From positions 558,001 through 622,000 of the forward strand of contig NC_009486.1 of the NCBI RefSeq assembly GCF_000016785.1: 64,000 nt of DNA, read 5' to 3'. Below the pieces are notes generated by a model. That model saw nothing but the letters and a program-made list of their open reading frames with translations. It ran no database searches and was not told the origin of the DNA. Within the stretch, counting starts at the first letter, position 1, and the number at the start of each line of letters is the position of its first letter. The position numbers and the translations under genes were made by a program. This stretch comes from Thermotoga petrophila RKU-1 (lineage in GTDB: Bacteria; Thermotogota; Thermotogae; Thermotogales; Thermotogaceae). Below are positions 16,960-23,375 of this stretch, one piece after another.

Positions 16960-17717
16960 GATATCACTTCCCTTATCACTTTTTTCAGGTTTTCGAAATC
17001 CTCTTTCTCTGTGAGATGATATAAAACATTCAGAAAGTTTCTTGCGTTCTCCAGGTATTTGAGGATGTTTTCTTTATTATATCTGATCATATCCAGCGCC
17101 ATCTCCATGTTCTGTTTCGAAAGTCTCGTGTTGGAAAGATAACCAGGTCCCGCGTATTCTTCAAAGGGTTTCCCTACGTACCGTGCGCTCAGTGAGATCA
17201 AGTACTGAACGTGGCTCACCGCAGCGACGATCTCGTCGTGGATCCTGTAGTCTATCCACAAAGGTCTGGCACCAAGATCTTTCACGATGTTTTCAATCAT
17301 CCCATCCTCTTTTCCGTCGAGAGAGCAGAGAAAGAAGATCTTTCCGTCGAACATTTCTCGATCCCAACCTGATTTTCCCTTTCGTTCGTTTCCGGCCATG
17401 GGATGTCCTCCTGTGAAGTTCAATCCCCTCTCTCTGGCTATTTCCATGAAAGGTGTCTTCACGCTCGCCACATCGAGAATCTTCCCTGAAAAGTCCGTTT
17501 CTTTCAGGAATCTCTCCTCGACGCTCATGGGAAGCGCAAGAACGAGAAGGTCTGTATCGTAGAGATCGCTTTCCTTTGAAACAGTTTCTATTCCGTTTTC
17601 TTCCAATGCTTTCATCGTTTCTTCATCTCTGTCGAAGGCTGTGACATGATGCTTTTCTTTCAATTTAAGTGCGATCGATCCACCGATGCATCCCGCTCCG
17701 AGCACAGAAATTTTCAA
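16956..17717 (-). CDS. tyrA: prephenate dehydrogenase
   Basis: A 253-residue TyrA. It has an N-terminal Rossmann domain ([18 protein letters not shown], then AFDRDEE with an acidic residue that favours NAD) and the catalytic-site sequence [13 protein letters not shown] with the conserved His. The helical dimerisation domain includes [17 protein letters not shown]. It oxidises prephenate (or arogenate) to the tyrosine precursor. There is no chorismate mutase or ACT domain fused; feedback control may lie in DAHP synthase and the upstream attenuator. It sits second in the aromatic operon, overlapping aroF and aroA by 4 nt. Confidence 0.93.
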
Positions 17718-18730
17718 TTCACCTTCACCCCCAGGGCATCAGCGAGTTTCTTCATTTCCTGAACCAGTTCCTTGAAGAGCTCGAAGTCAAGACTCTGTTT
17801 TCCATCCGAAAGTGCCTTCTCCGGCTCCGGATGAACCTCCACAATGATTCCATGAGCTCCAACCGCTATAGCGGCCCGGGAGAGTGGAATAACGAGGTCT
17901 CTTCTTCCCCCAGAGTGGCTCGGATCCACCAGAATGGGAAGATGGGATTCCTTTCTGATTATAGGAACAGCGGATATATCGAGTGTGTTCCTCGTGGCCT
18001 TTTCGAACGTTCTGATTCCCCTTTCACACAGTATGATCTTCGTGTTTCCAGAGTTTGCGATGTATTCAGCGGAGAGAAGGAACTCTTCGATGGTGTTCAT
18101 GAAACCCCTTTTCAGAAGAACGGGTTTGTTGTAGCTTCCCGCTTTAGAGAGCAATCTGAAGTTCTGAGCGTTTCTCGCTCCTATCTGAATGATATCAGCG
18201 TACTCGGCCACTTTTGGAAGATCGTCTTCTCCGAGAGCCTCCGTCACCACGTACATACCGTACTTGTCGGCAGCTTCTCTCAGGTACTCCAACCCTTTCT
18301 CTCCGAGTCCTTGGAAAGAGTAAGGAGATGTTCGAGGCTTGTAAGCCCCTCCCCTCAAAACCTTGACACCGAGTTCGCTCAAAAAGTGCGCGGTTTCCAT
18401 GAGCATTTCCCTGCCCTCAACTGAGCACGGTCCCGCTATGATGGTGAAGTAGCCGTTTCCTATCTTCACATCTCCGAGGTCGATCACCGTGTCCTCCGGA
18501 TGGAACTCACGAGAGACGAGTTTGTAAGGCTTGAGCACCCTCACAACGCTTTCCACACAGTCCAAAGATTCGAACTTGTCCGCCACCACGTACCTATCGT
18601 CCCCGATGATCCCAATAACCGTTCTTTCCTGACCTTTGGAAATGTGACACTTCAAGTTGTAACTCTCAGCCAACTTCACCACCTTCCTTATATCTTCTTC
18701 TGTGGAACCGGGTTTCAAAACGACTATCAT
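17714..18730 (-). CDS. aroF: 3-deoxy-7-phosphoheptulonate (DAHP) synthase, type I-beta
   Basis: The 338-residue entry enzyme of the shikimate pathway condenses PEP and erythrose-4-phosphate. Residues 1-65 form the ferredoxin-like regulatory domain known to bind Tyr/Phe in the T. maritima enzyme. The barrel follows with AGPCSVEGREM, GGAYKPRTSPYSFQGLG, IGARNAQNF, LLKRGF and the metal-site DPSHSGGRR. The frame is open to 18856, but ATG at 18730 follows AGGAGGTGGTAGATCT and gives the known length. It is first in a seven-gene operon and is preceded by a transcription attenuator with an aromatic-rich leader peptide (18763-18936). Confidence 0.96.
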   Translation of the reverse strand: MIVVLKPGSTEEDIRKVVKLAESYNLKCHISKGQERTVIGIIGDDRYVVADKFESLDCVESVVRVLKPYKLVSREFHPEDTVIDLGDVKIGNGYFTIIAGPCSVEGREMLMETAHFLSELGVKVLRGGAYKPRTSPYSFQGLGEKGLEYLREAADKYGMYVVTEALGEDDLPKVAEYADIIQIGARNAQNFRLLSKAGSYNKPVLLKRGFMNTIEEFLLSAEYIANSGNTKIILCERGIRTFEKATRNTLDISAVPIIRKESHLPILVDPSHSGGRRDLVIPLSRAAIAVGAHGIIVEVHPEPEKALSDGKQSLDFELFKELVQEMKKLADALGVKVN

Positions 18731-18762
18731 AGATCTACCACCTCCTACGGGATTTTGGTAAT

Positions 18763-18870
18763 AAAAAAAGGGCTCCGCTGCCCGGAGCCCTTCAGTGTTT
18801 TCTATCGCTCCGGGCAGATACCGAAAGAGGCACCTGCCCGGAGCGGTCGCACTCACGGACAGGTGCCCCT
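18763..18870 (-). promoter_or_regulatory. transcription attenuator of the aromatic operon
   Basis: On the minus strand, segment 1 (18860-18867, GGCACCTG) pairs with segment 2 (CAGGTGCC, 18829-18836). Segment 2 also contains GCTCCGGGCAG (18834-18844), which pairs over 11 bp with segment 3 (CTGCCCGGAGC, 18807-18817). Segment 3 pairs equally with the copy of GCTCCGGGCAG in segment 4 (18778-18788). Segment 4 can instead fold on itself (GGGCTCCG, loop GGCAG, CGGAGCCC) and run into seven T (18763-18769), an intrinsic terminator. A ribosome stalled on the aromatic codons leaves segment 1 free, so 1:2 and 3:4 form and transcription continues. A ribosome reaching the stop codon masks segment 1, so 2:3 and the terminator form. 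Confidence 0.85.
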
Positions 18871-18936
18871 GTTAAACCAAAAGTAATAATAATTGTGTTC
18901 AATCGATTTGAGACATATTATTCTTCCACATCGCAT
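18853..18936 (-). CDS. aromatic-amino-acid leader peptide of the aro operon
   Basis: A 27-codon ORF whose ATG (18936) lies 6 nt behind GGGGTGA. Codons 15-21 read Asn-Tyr-Tyr-Tyr-Phe-Trp-Phe, so six aromatic residues in a row, covering all three end products of the pathway. Its last codons (Gly-Thr-Cys-Pro, stop) lie over segment 1 of the attenuator, the arrangement needed for ribosome position to choose between RNA folds. The peptide itself is presumably discarded; its translation speed is the signal. It is too short for ordinary gene finding. Confidence 0.85.
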   Translation of the reverse strand: MRCGRIICLKSIEHNYYYFWFNRGTCP

Positions 18937-18961
18937 AACCTTTCACCCCTGTTTGGTTACT

Positions 18962-18990
18962 ATTCTAACAAACAACGCTGGAAAAATCAA
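18962..18990 (-). promoter_or_regulatory. promoter of the aromatic operon
   Basis: Minus-strand TTGATT (18985-18990), a 17-bp spacer and TAGAAT (18962-18967). The start of transcription is predicted about 20 nt before the leader-peptide ATG. The -35 overlaps the end of the upstream MFS gene. Confidence 0.7.
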
Positions 18991-20228
18991 GTGGGAAGCT
19001 CTTTTCCCCTCAAAGCTACCAGAAGCAGCACAGCGACCAGAAAAGAAAGCGCTCCGACAATATAGTAAAGAAAATGGACCGGCACTCTATCAACGAGGTA
19101 TCCGTAGAGAACCGATCCGAGCGGAGTGACTCCGTTTGCTACGAGAATGAGGAAAGAAAAGGCCCTCGCTCTGATGTGAGAAGGTGTCATCTTTTGAAAC
19201 GCCGTGTCCAGAGGAACGTTGATGATGGGATTCAAAAAACCCATTATCAGGAACGTGATGAAAAACAGCGAGAAAAGAACCAGTCTGTTCAAGGAAAAAT
19301 CAGGCATGACGAGAAAGCCAAGGAAGACGATGGGAAGTTCAAAAAGAAAGATAGAAATCTTCATGGCCTTCCACATGTTCTTCTTTGACAGGTACGATGC
19401 GATCAGAAAGTTCCCAAGAAGCGCCCCTAAGGTGAAGGAAGTCTCCAGGAAACCAAATTCCTGAGCCGAAAATTTCATCACTTCCCTGATCGTGTAAGGA
19501 TACACCACCATGAACAGCGGAGAGATGAGCAGATTCAGAAAAAGTGCGAAGATCAGAATGGTTCGTATGAGCTCGTGGTTCCAGATGAAGAGAAATCCTT
19601 CTTTGAGATCTTCAAGGATCTGAGAGAATTTTGCTGGCTTTTTCTCCACCTTTCGGCTGTAAACGATGAAGATCTCACTGATAGCAGAGAGGACAAAAGA
19701 CACCCCATTCACAAGAAAAACGATCGCTATACCGTAGAATCCGTAGATCACTCCTCCCAGTGCGGGGCCCAGGATCTGTGGAAAGATCCTCACCATACCC
19801 ATGATGGAGTTGGCTCTCATGAGAAAATCCTGAGGAACGATATCGGGAAACATCGCACCTGTCGGTATGTCGAAGAGATTGTCCATGACAGCCATCGCTA
19901 TCTGAGAAACGTAGAGAACGGGAAGGGTGACGGAGTTTCTGAACGCAAGAAGGGCCAGAAAACAGATGAGAAATCCCCTCAGAAAATCCATCGAGACCAT
20001 GAGAAACTTTCTATCTCCCCTGTCTCCCACGATCCCGGCTATGGGTGTGAAAAGGATCCTCGGAACCATGTAGGCTACGGTCATCAGGGCAACAGCAGAT
20101 CCAGAGTGTGTCAGATCCAGTACAAAAAGAGGAATCGCAACCGCCTGAATGGAACTTCCAAGAATCGATACGAACCTTCCGAGGGCAAGAAGGAAGAAGT
20201 TCCTCTTCCAGTGTAAGAGCTCATTCAC
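18987..20228 (-). CDS. MFS transporter
   Basis: A 413-residue major facilitator protein with about twelve hydrophobic helices. It has the A-motif-like loop GIVGDRGDRKFLMVS between TM2 and TM3, characteristic of the multidrug and macrolide-efflux (MefA-like) branch of the family. A basic cytosolic loop (SRKVEKKPAKFSQILEDLKEG) separates the two halves. GTG start with GGAGG 7 nt upstream; that site overlaps the stop of a short membrane protein. It ends an operon with the DUF2089 and filament-like proteins, so its export role may be part of an envelope response (inference). The substrate is unknown. Confidence 0.85.
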   Translation of the reverse strand: MNELLHWKRNFFLLALGRFVSILGSSIQAVAIPLFVLDLTHSGSAVALMTVAYMVPRILFTPIAGIVGDRGDRKFLMVSMDFLRGFLICFLALLAFRNSVTLPVLYVSQIAMAVMDNLFDIPTGAMFPDIVPQDFLMRANSIMGMVRIFPQILGPALGGVIYGFYGIAIVFLVNGVSFVLSAISEIFIVYSRKVEKKPAKFSQILEDLKEGFLFIWNHELIRTILIFALFLNLLISPLFMVVYPYTIREVMKFSAQEFGFLETSFTLGALLGNFLIASYLSKKNMWKAMKISIFLFELPIVFLGFLVMPDFSLNRLVLFSLFFITFLIMGFLNPIINVPLDTAFQKMTPSHIRARAFSFLILVANGVTPLGSVLYGYLVDRVPVHFLYYIVGALSFLVAVLLLVALRGKELPT

Positions 20229-20240
20229 AGTACTCCCTCC

Positions 20241-20417
20241 TCATCGATCCTGAAGACTTCCAGGTACCATTGCACTGGATGTTTCTGTGACACCCAGTTC
20301 CCAAACCGCCGGTGAAGATGGAGCTGTCTCTACAGTAGAAAAAAACAGCACATACAGCCATATCAAAGAAAACAACATCACCACAAGAATCGTCGAAACC
20401 ATCAGATACACCTTCAT
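20241..20417 (-). CDS. short single-span membrane protein
   Basis: A 58-codon frame from ATG 20417, below the size of most gene calls. It has one hydrophobic helix (VYLMVSTILVVMLFSLIWLY) followed by a polar Ser/Thr/Pro-rich tail predicted outside the membrane. An internal ATG at 20402 with AAGGTG 7 nt upstream is the likelier start, giving 53 residues. Its stop codon is embedded in the ribosome-binding site of the MFS gene and it begins 7 nt after the preceding gene, so it belongs to that operon. I do not recognise a family. Confidence 0.6.
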   Translation of the reverse strand: MKVYLMVSTILVVMLFSLIWLYVLFFSTVETAPSSPAVWELGVTETSSAMVPGSLQDR

Positions 20418-20423
20418 GGAAGA

Positions 20424-20924
20424 TCATTCTTTTCCTTCGACCTTCTTCTTGGAAGAAACAGAGATGTTACTGATGAAAGGAGAGACCATTTTCAAAATAC
20501 CGCTGACGAAGAAGTTCGATATCCTCGCGATATCACCTTCCACCACCGGTGTTTTCCCTGATTCTTTGACGCCGATGAGAGCGAGATCTCCCTTCACCGT
20601 TCCTCCATCGAATTCGATCTTTCCGCCGATGACGGCAAGATCACCTTCCACCTCTCCGGAAAAGAACGTTTCACAGTTGATGAGCGCAAGATCTCCTTTG
20701 ATTTTTCCCCTTATGATCGCTTTCTTTTTAGAAAGGACGAGATCTTCTTCCACTATCTCGTTTTCGCCGAGGATGTAGTCGCCCTCCCGTTCAGAAAAAT
20801 CACCTTTTGGCCCGATTTCTTCTCTTTCCTTTTCCTGTACCGCCTTTATCAGCATCTCCCCTTCTTCTGGACTGATTTCTCCCCTTGCCACAGCTTCCAG
20901 GATCTTTCTGATCTCCTCAGACAT
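20424..20924 (-). CDS. bactofilin-like protein with N-terminal SHOCT-like hairpin
   Basis: A 166-residue protein. Residues 1-30 (EEIRKILEAVARGEISPEEGE) form a short helical hairpin like the SHOCT-like module. Residues 50-140 contain regularly spaced beta strands ending in GDLALIN, GDLAVIG, GDLALIG and GDIARIS, a right-handed beta-helix ladder like that of polymer-forming bactofilins. The C-terminus is hydrophobic then basic. A self-assembling scaffold at the envelope is the likely role (inference). It overlaps the DUF2089 gene by 8 nt. The same hairpin module ends the DUF2089 protein, suggesting the two interact. Confidence 0.7.
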   Translation of the reverse strand: MSEEIRKILEAVARGEISPEEGEMLIKAVQEKEREEIGPKGDFSEREGDYILGENEIVEEDLVLSKKKAIIRGKIKGDLALINCETFFSGEVEGDLAVIGGKIEFDGGTVKGDLALIGVKESGKTPVVEGDIARISNFFVSGILKMVSPFISNISVSSKKKVEGKE

Positions 20925-21300
20925 CGCTCTCTCCTCCTTTTTTCCTCTTCTTCAGAATTTCCAAAGCTTCCTCAACGCTGATCTTCCCTTCTTTCACCTG
21001 CTTGAAGAGATCCTCTTCTGCAGCTTCTTCCTCCACTTCTCCAAGGGGTTGGAGATTCATCTTCTCCAGGATTCTCTCCAGCTTCCCCCTCAAGGCGAAA
21101 TAGCCCTGTCCTGTGTAACGCTCTATCTCCTTCAAATTCCCACGCGCCTTGAAGAATAGAATCACGAACTCGAGTTCATCTTTGTCGAGAAAATCGAACG
21201 GGCTCGCTTTGAAATGTCCCCGCACAGTGACATCGTCTCTTTTGCAGTGAAGCTCTGTAACTATCATTTCTTTTCCGCAGACCGGACACTTGGGCAACAT
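20917..21300 (-). CDS. DUF2089 family protein, zinc-ribbon plus helix-turn-helix
   Basis: The 127-residue protein begins with a treble-clef-like CPVCGKEM followed by LHCK, a likely metal site. A helical segment with the look of a winged or sigma-4-like HTH follows (DELEFVILFFKARGNLKEIERYTG, residues 40-63), typical of DUF2089. The C-terminus carries the helical hairpin LFKQVKEGKISVEEALEIL. It heads the operon, and three AT-rich repeats overlap its own ribosome-binding site, so autoregulation is likely (inference). Start ATG is 6 nt behind GGAGGTGA. Confidence 0.8.
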   Translation of the reverse strand: MLPKCPVCGKEMIVTELHCKRDDVTVRGHFKASPFDFLDKDELEFVILFFKARGNLKEIERYTGQGYFALRGKLERILEKMNLQPLGEVEEEAAEEDLFKQVKEGKISVEEALEILKKRKKGGESDV

Positions 21301-21351
21301 ATTTTGTCACCTCCTGCAAAATATTTTAGACTATCACCAAATATTTTGTCA
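21299..21351 (-). promoter_or_regulatory. three phased AT-rich repeats upstream of the DUF2089 gene
   Basis: ATATTTTGTCA occurs at 21299-21309 and 21341-21351, with ATATTTTAGA at 21321-21330 between them, at 20-22 bp intervals (two helical turns). The first and second also form an inverted pair (ATATTTTG and CAAAATAT) around the ribosome-binding site. This looks like a cooperative operator on one DNA face. Confidence 0.5.
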
Positions 21352-21442
21352 AGTCCCCAAAAATTTTTCTGTGAGGATTCTTATTGCTCCCTTCTTCACC
21401 GTGAAATGAGTCTTTCTTTACATATAATTAGCGTTACCTTAT

Positions 21443-21470
21443 TTGACTCTTAATCTCCCGATGATACACT
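21443..21470 (+). promoter_or_regulatory. promoter of the short-peptide unit
   Basis: TTGACT (21443-21448), 16 bp, TACACT (21465-21470) preceded by TGA. The predicted start is near 21477, about 40 nt before the peptide ATG. Confidence 0.6.
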
Positions 21471-21483
21471 TACACATGAAAAA

Positions 21484-21498
21484 TGAGAGTAATTCTCA
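21484..21498 (+). promoter_or_regulatory. Fur-family-like palindrome
   Basis: TGAGAGT A ATTCTCA is a 7-1-7 inverted repeat with one mismatch, similar in shape to Fur, Zur and PerR boxes (TGATAAT N ATTATCA). It lies just downstream of the predicted transcription start, a place where a bound repressor would block the short-peptide transcript. It could instead act as an RNA hairpin. Confidence 0.4.
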
Positions 21499-21515
21499 AA
21501 AAGGAGGTGAGGAAA

Positions 21516-21590
21516 ATGTTAGTGTTGATACCGGTAGATGTGTTGATTTCGATCCACAATGAAAAGATAAAGCAACCTCAAAAGAAATAA
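21516..21590 (+). CDS. 24-residue peptide on its own short transcript
   Basis: ATG at 21516 follows a near-perfect AAAGGAGGTGAGGAAA site and opens 24 codons, beginning MLVLIPVDVLISIHNE and ending in a basic tail KIKQPQKK. The unit has its own promoter (21443-21470) and terminator (21625-21646), so the transcript is about 170 nt. The hydrophobic first half followed by a charged tail could associate with membrane. Alternatively the RNA is the functional product and the ORF a leader. No family recognised. Confidence 0.5.
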   Translation: MLVLIPVDVLISIHNEKIKQPQKK

Positions 21591-21624
21591 GTGTCGTGCC
21601 CCTGCGTCCCTGTTTTTTAACCAG

Positions 21625-21646
21625 GCCTCGAAACGAGGCTTTTTTT
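21625..21646 (+). terminator. terminator of the short-peptide unit
   Basis: GCCTCG AAA CGAGGC followed by seven T, 35 nt after the peptide stop and 26 nt before the radical-SAM gene. Confidence 0.9.
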
Positions 21647-21671
21647 GTTTTAAAATACATAGGGTGATACT

Positions 21672-23375
21672 GTGTTTCTTCCCACAACACGTGAGGAAAT
21701 GAAAAAATTAGGCTGGAGAGAGCTCGATGTCATTCTTGTCACAGGTGACGCTTATGTGGATCATCCCTCCTTCGGTGTTGCCCTCATCGGTCATTATCTC
21801 GTCTCTCACGGCTTCAAAGTGGGAATCATAGCTCAGCCGGACTGGAGAACAGAAAAAGACATCACACGTCTTGGAAGGCCTCGTCTTTTCTTCGGTGTCA
21901 CCGCTGGAAACGTTGACTCGATGGTGGCGAATTACACGGCCTCAAAGAAAAAGAGAAAAACGGACGACTACACACCGGGTGGATCTGGTGGAAAAAGACC
22001 TGACAGAGCAACCATCGTCTATACGAATCTCATCAAGAGATTCTTCCCGGAAGTTCCCGTTGTCCTTGGTGGATTGGAAGCGAGCCTCAGAAGGTTCGCA
22101 CATTACGACTGGTGGAGCGAAAAGGTGAGAAAATCCATCCTCATCGATTCAAAGGTGGATCTCCTCGTCTATGGAATGGGTGAGAAGGCAGTTCTTGAGA
22201 TTGCACAGATTCTTTCCAGAACAGGTGATATAGAAAAGTGCAAAAGTGTTCGTGGAGTTGTCTGGTGGTCCTCTCAAAAACCTGAAGGAGGCATCGAACT
22301 ACCCTCCTACGATGAAATCTCAGAGAATCCCGAAAAATACGCCGAAGCGTTGAAACTTCAGACCTGGTATACTGATCCATACAAGAACATTCTGATCTAC
22401 CAGAAACAGGACACAAGATATGTTGTTCAGAATCCCCCGCAACTTCCACTTTCCCAGGAGGAACTCGACCGGCTCTACCTTCTTCCTTTCGAAAGAGAAG
22501 TTCATCCCTTCTACGCAAAGATGGGAAGAGTGAAGGCGATAGAAACGGTGAAGTTCTCGATAACGGCCGTGAGAGGTTGTTTCGGAAGCTGTTCTTTCTG
22601 CGCCCTCACACAGCACCAGACGACCCACGTTTCCTACCGCAGCAAAGATTCCATTCTCGAAGAAGTGAGGATCCTCACAAAGAAAAAGGATTTCAAAGGT
22701 ACCATCACGGATGTTGGAGGGCCGACTGCGAACCTCTACGGTTCGAGCTGTTCCATCAGAGAAACGAAAGGACAGTGCCAGAAGTTCTGTTTGTATCCCA
22801 GCGTGTGCAAGATTGTCCGACCGAACCATGACGAATTCATCTCTCTTCTCGAGTCGATCAGGAAAATACCAGGTGTCAGAAACGTCTTTGTCTCTTCCGG
22901 GATCAGGCACGACTTCGTCCTTGCCGAAAAAGATCCAGACGTCTTCATAAGGGAACTCGTGAAGTACACCCCGGGACAGCTGAAACTCGCCCCCGAACAC
23001 GCTCATCCAAAGGTGCTATCTCTGATGAGAAAACCGCCTGTAGAACTGTTCCTCGAGTTCAAAAGGCGCTTTGAAACACTCGCAAAGAAGATAGGAAAGA
23101 GAAAGTACGTGATCGGCTACTTCATAGTGGGACATCCGGGAGAAGGCTGGAGGGAGAACAATTACTTGAGAGACTTCATACTCAAACACCTCGGGTACTT
23201 TCCTCAGCAGATCCAGATATTCACACCTACTCCCGGAACGGTGAGCACCGCGATGTACTACTCTGGTTTGGATCCCTTCACAGGTGAAAAGGTTCACGTC
23301 GAAAGATCGCTGAAGGTAAGAAACAAGATGAAGGAGAACGTGCTGTTCAAAAAGAAGGGGAGGGAAAAGAGATGA
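21672..23375 (+). CDS. YgiQ family radical SAM protein (UPF0313)
   Basis: A 567-residue protein of the YgiQ family. An N-terminal cobalamin-binding-like domain (DVILVTGDAYVDHPSFGVALIGHYL, ending near residue 180) precedes the radical SAM core. The cluster motif is CFGSCSFCALTQHQ, a C-x3-C-x2-C motif that holds the 4Fe-4S cluster cleaving SAM. A second cysteine group (CSIRETKGQCQKFCLYPSVC) about 70 residues later suggests an additional metal site. Substrate and reaction are unknown for the family. GTG start behind AGGGTG. Its stop overlaps the esterase gene by 4 nt, so it is the first gene of the run that includes the pyrimidine operon. Confidence 0.88.
   Translation: MFLPTTREEMKKLGWRELDVILVTGDAYVDHPSFGVALIGHYLVSHGFKVGIIAQPDWRTEKDITRLGRPRLFFGVTAGNVDSMVANYTASKKKRKTDDYTPGGSGGKRPDRATIVYTNLIKRFFPEVPVVLGGLEASLRRFAHYDWWSEKVRKSILIDSKVDLLVYGMGEKAVLEIAQILSRTGDIEKCKSVRGVVWWSSQKPEGGIELPSYDEISENPEKYAEALKLQTWYTDPYKNILIYQKQDTRYVVQNPPQLPLSQEELDRLYLLPFEREVHPFYAKMGRVKAIETVKFSITAVRGCFGSCSFCALTQHQTTHVSYRSKDSILEEVRILTKKKDFKGTITDVGGPTANLYGSSCSIRETKGQCQKFCLYPSVCKIVRPNHDEFISLLESIRKIPGVRNVFVSSGIRHDFVLAEKDPDVFIRELVKYTPGQLKLAPEHAHPKVLSLMRKPPVELFLEFKRRFETLAKKIGKRKYVIGYFIVGHPGEGWRENNYLRDFILKHLGYFPQQIQIFTPTPGTVSTAMYYSGLDPFTGEKVHVERSLKVRNKMKENVLFKKKGREKR

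Noticed and set aside
17669-18424. 251-codon plus-strand frame
   Set aside because: Antisense to DAHP synthase and tyrA; no start context.
18731-18856. Longer DAHP synthase starting at 18856
   Set aside because: The extra 42 codons are the attenuator stems read through; ATG 18730 has a strong ribosome-binding site and gives the known length.
18763-18936. T-box or riboswitch in front of aroF
   Set aside because: No T-box TGGNACCGCG sequence or specifier-loop layout is present, while the aromatic leader ORF and pairings explain the structure better.
20221-20427. 68-codon minus-strand frame between the scaffold and MFS genes
   Set aside because: The neighbouring frame (20241-20417) encodes a clean membrane helix and couples to both neighbours, so this one is the shadow.
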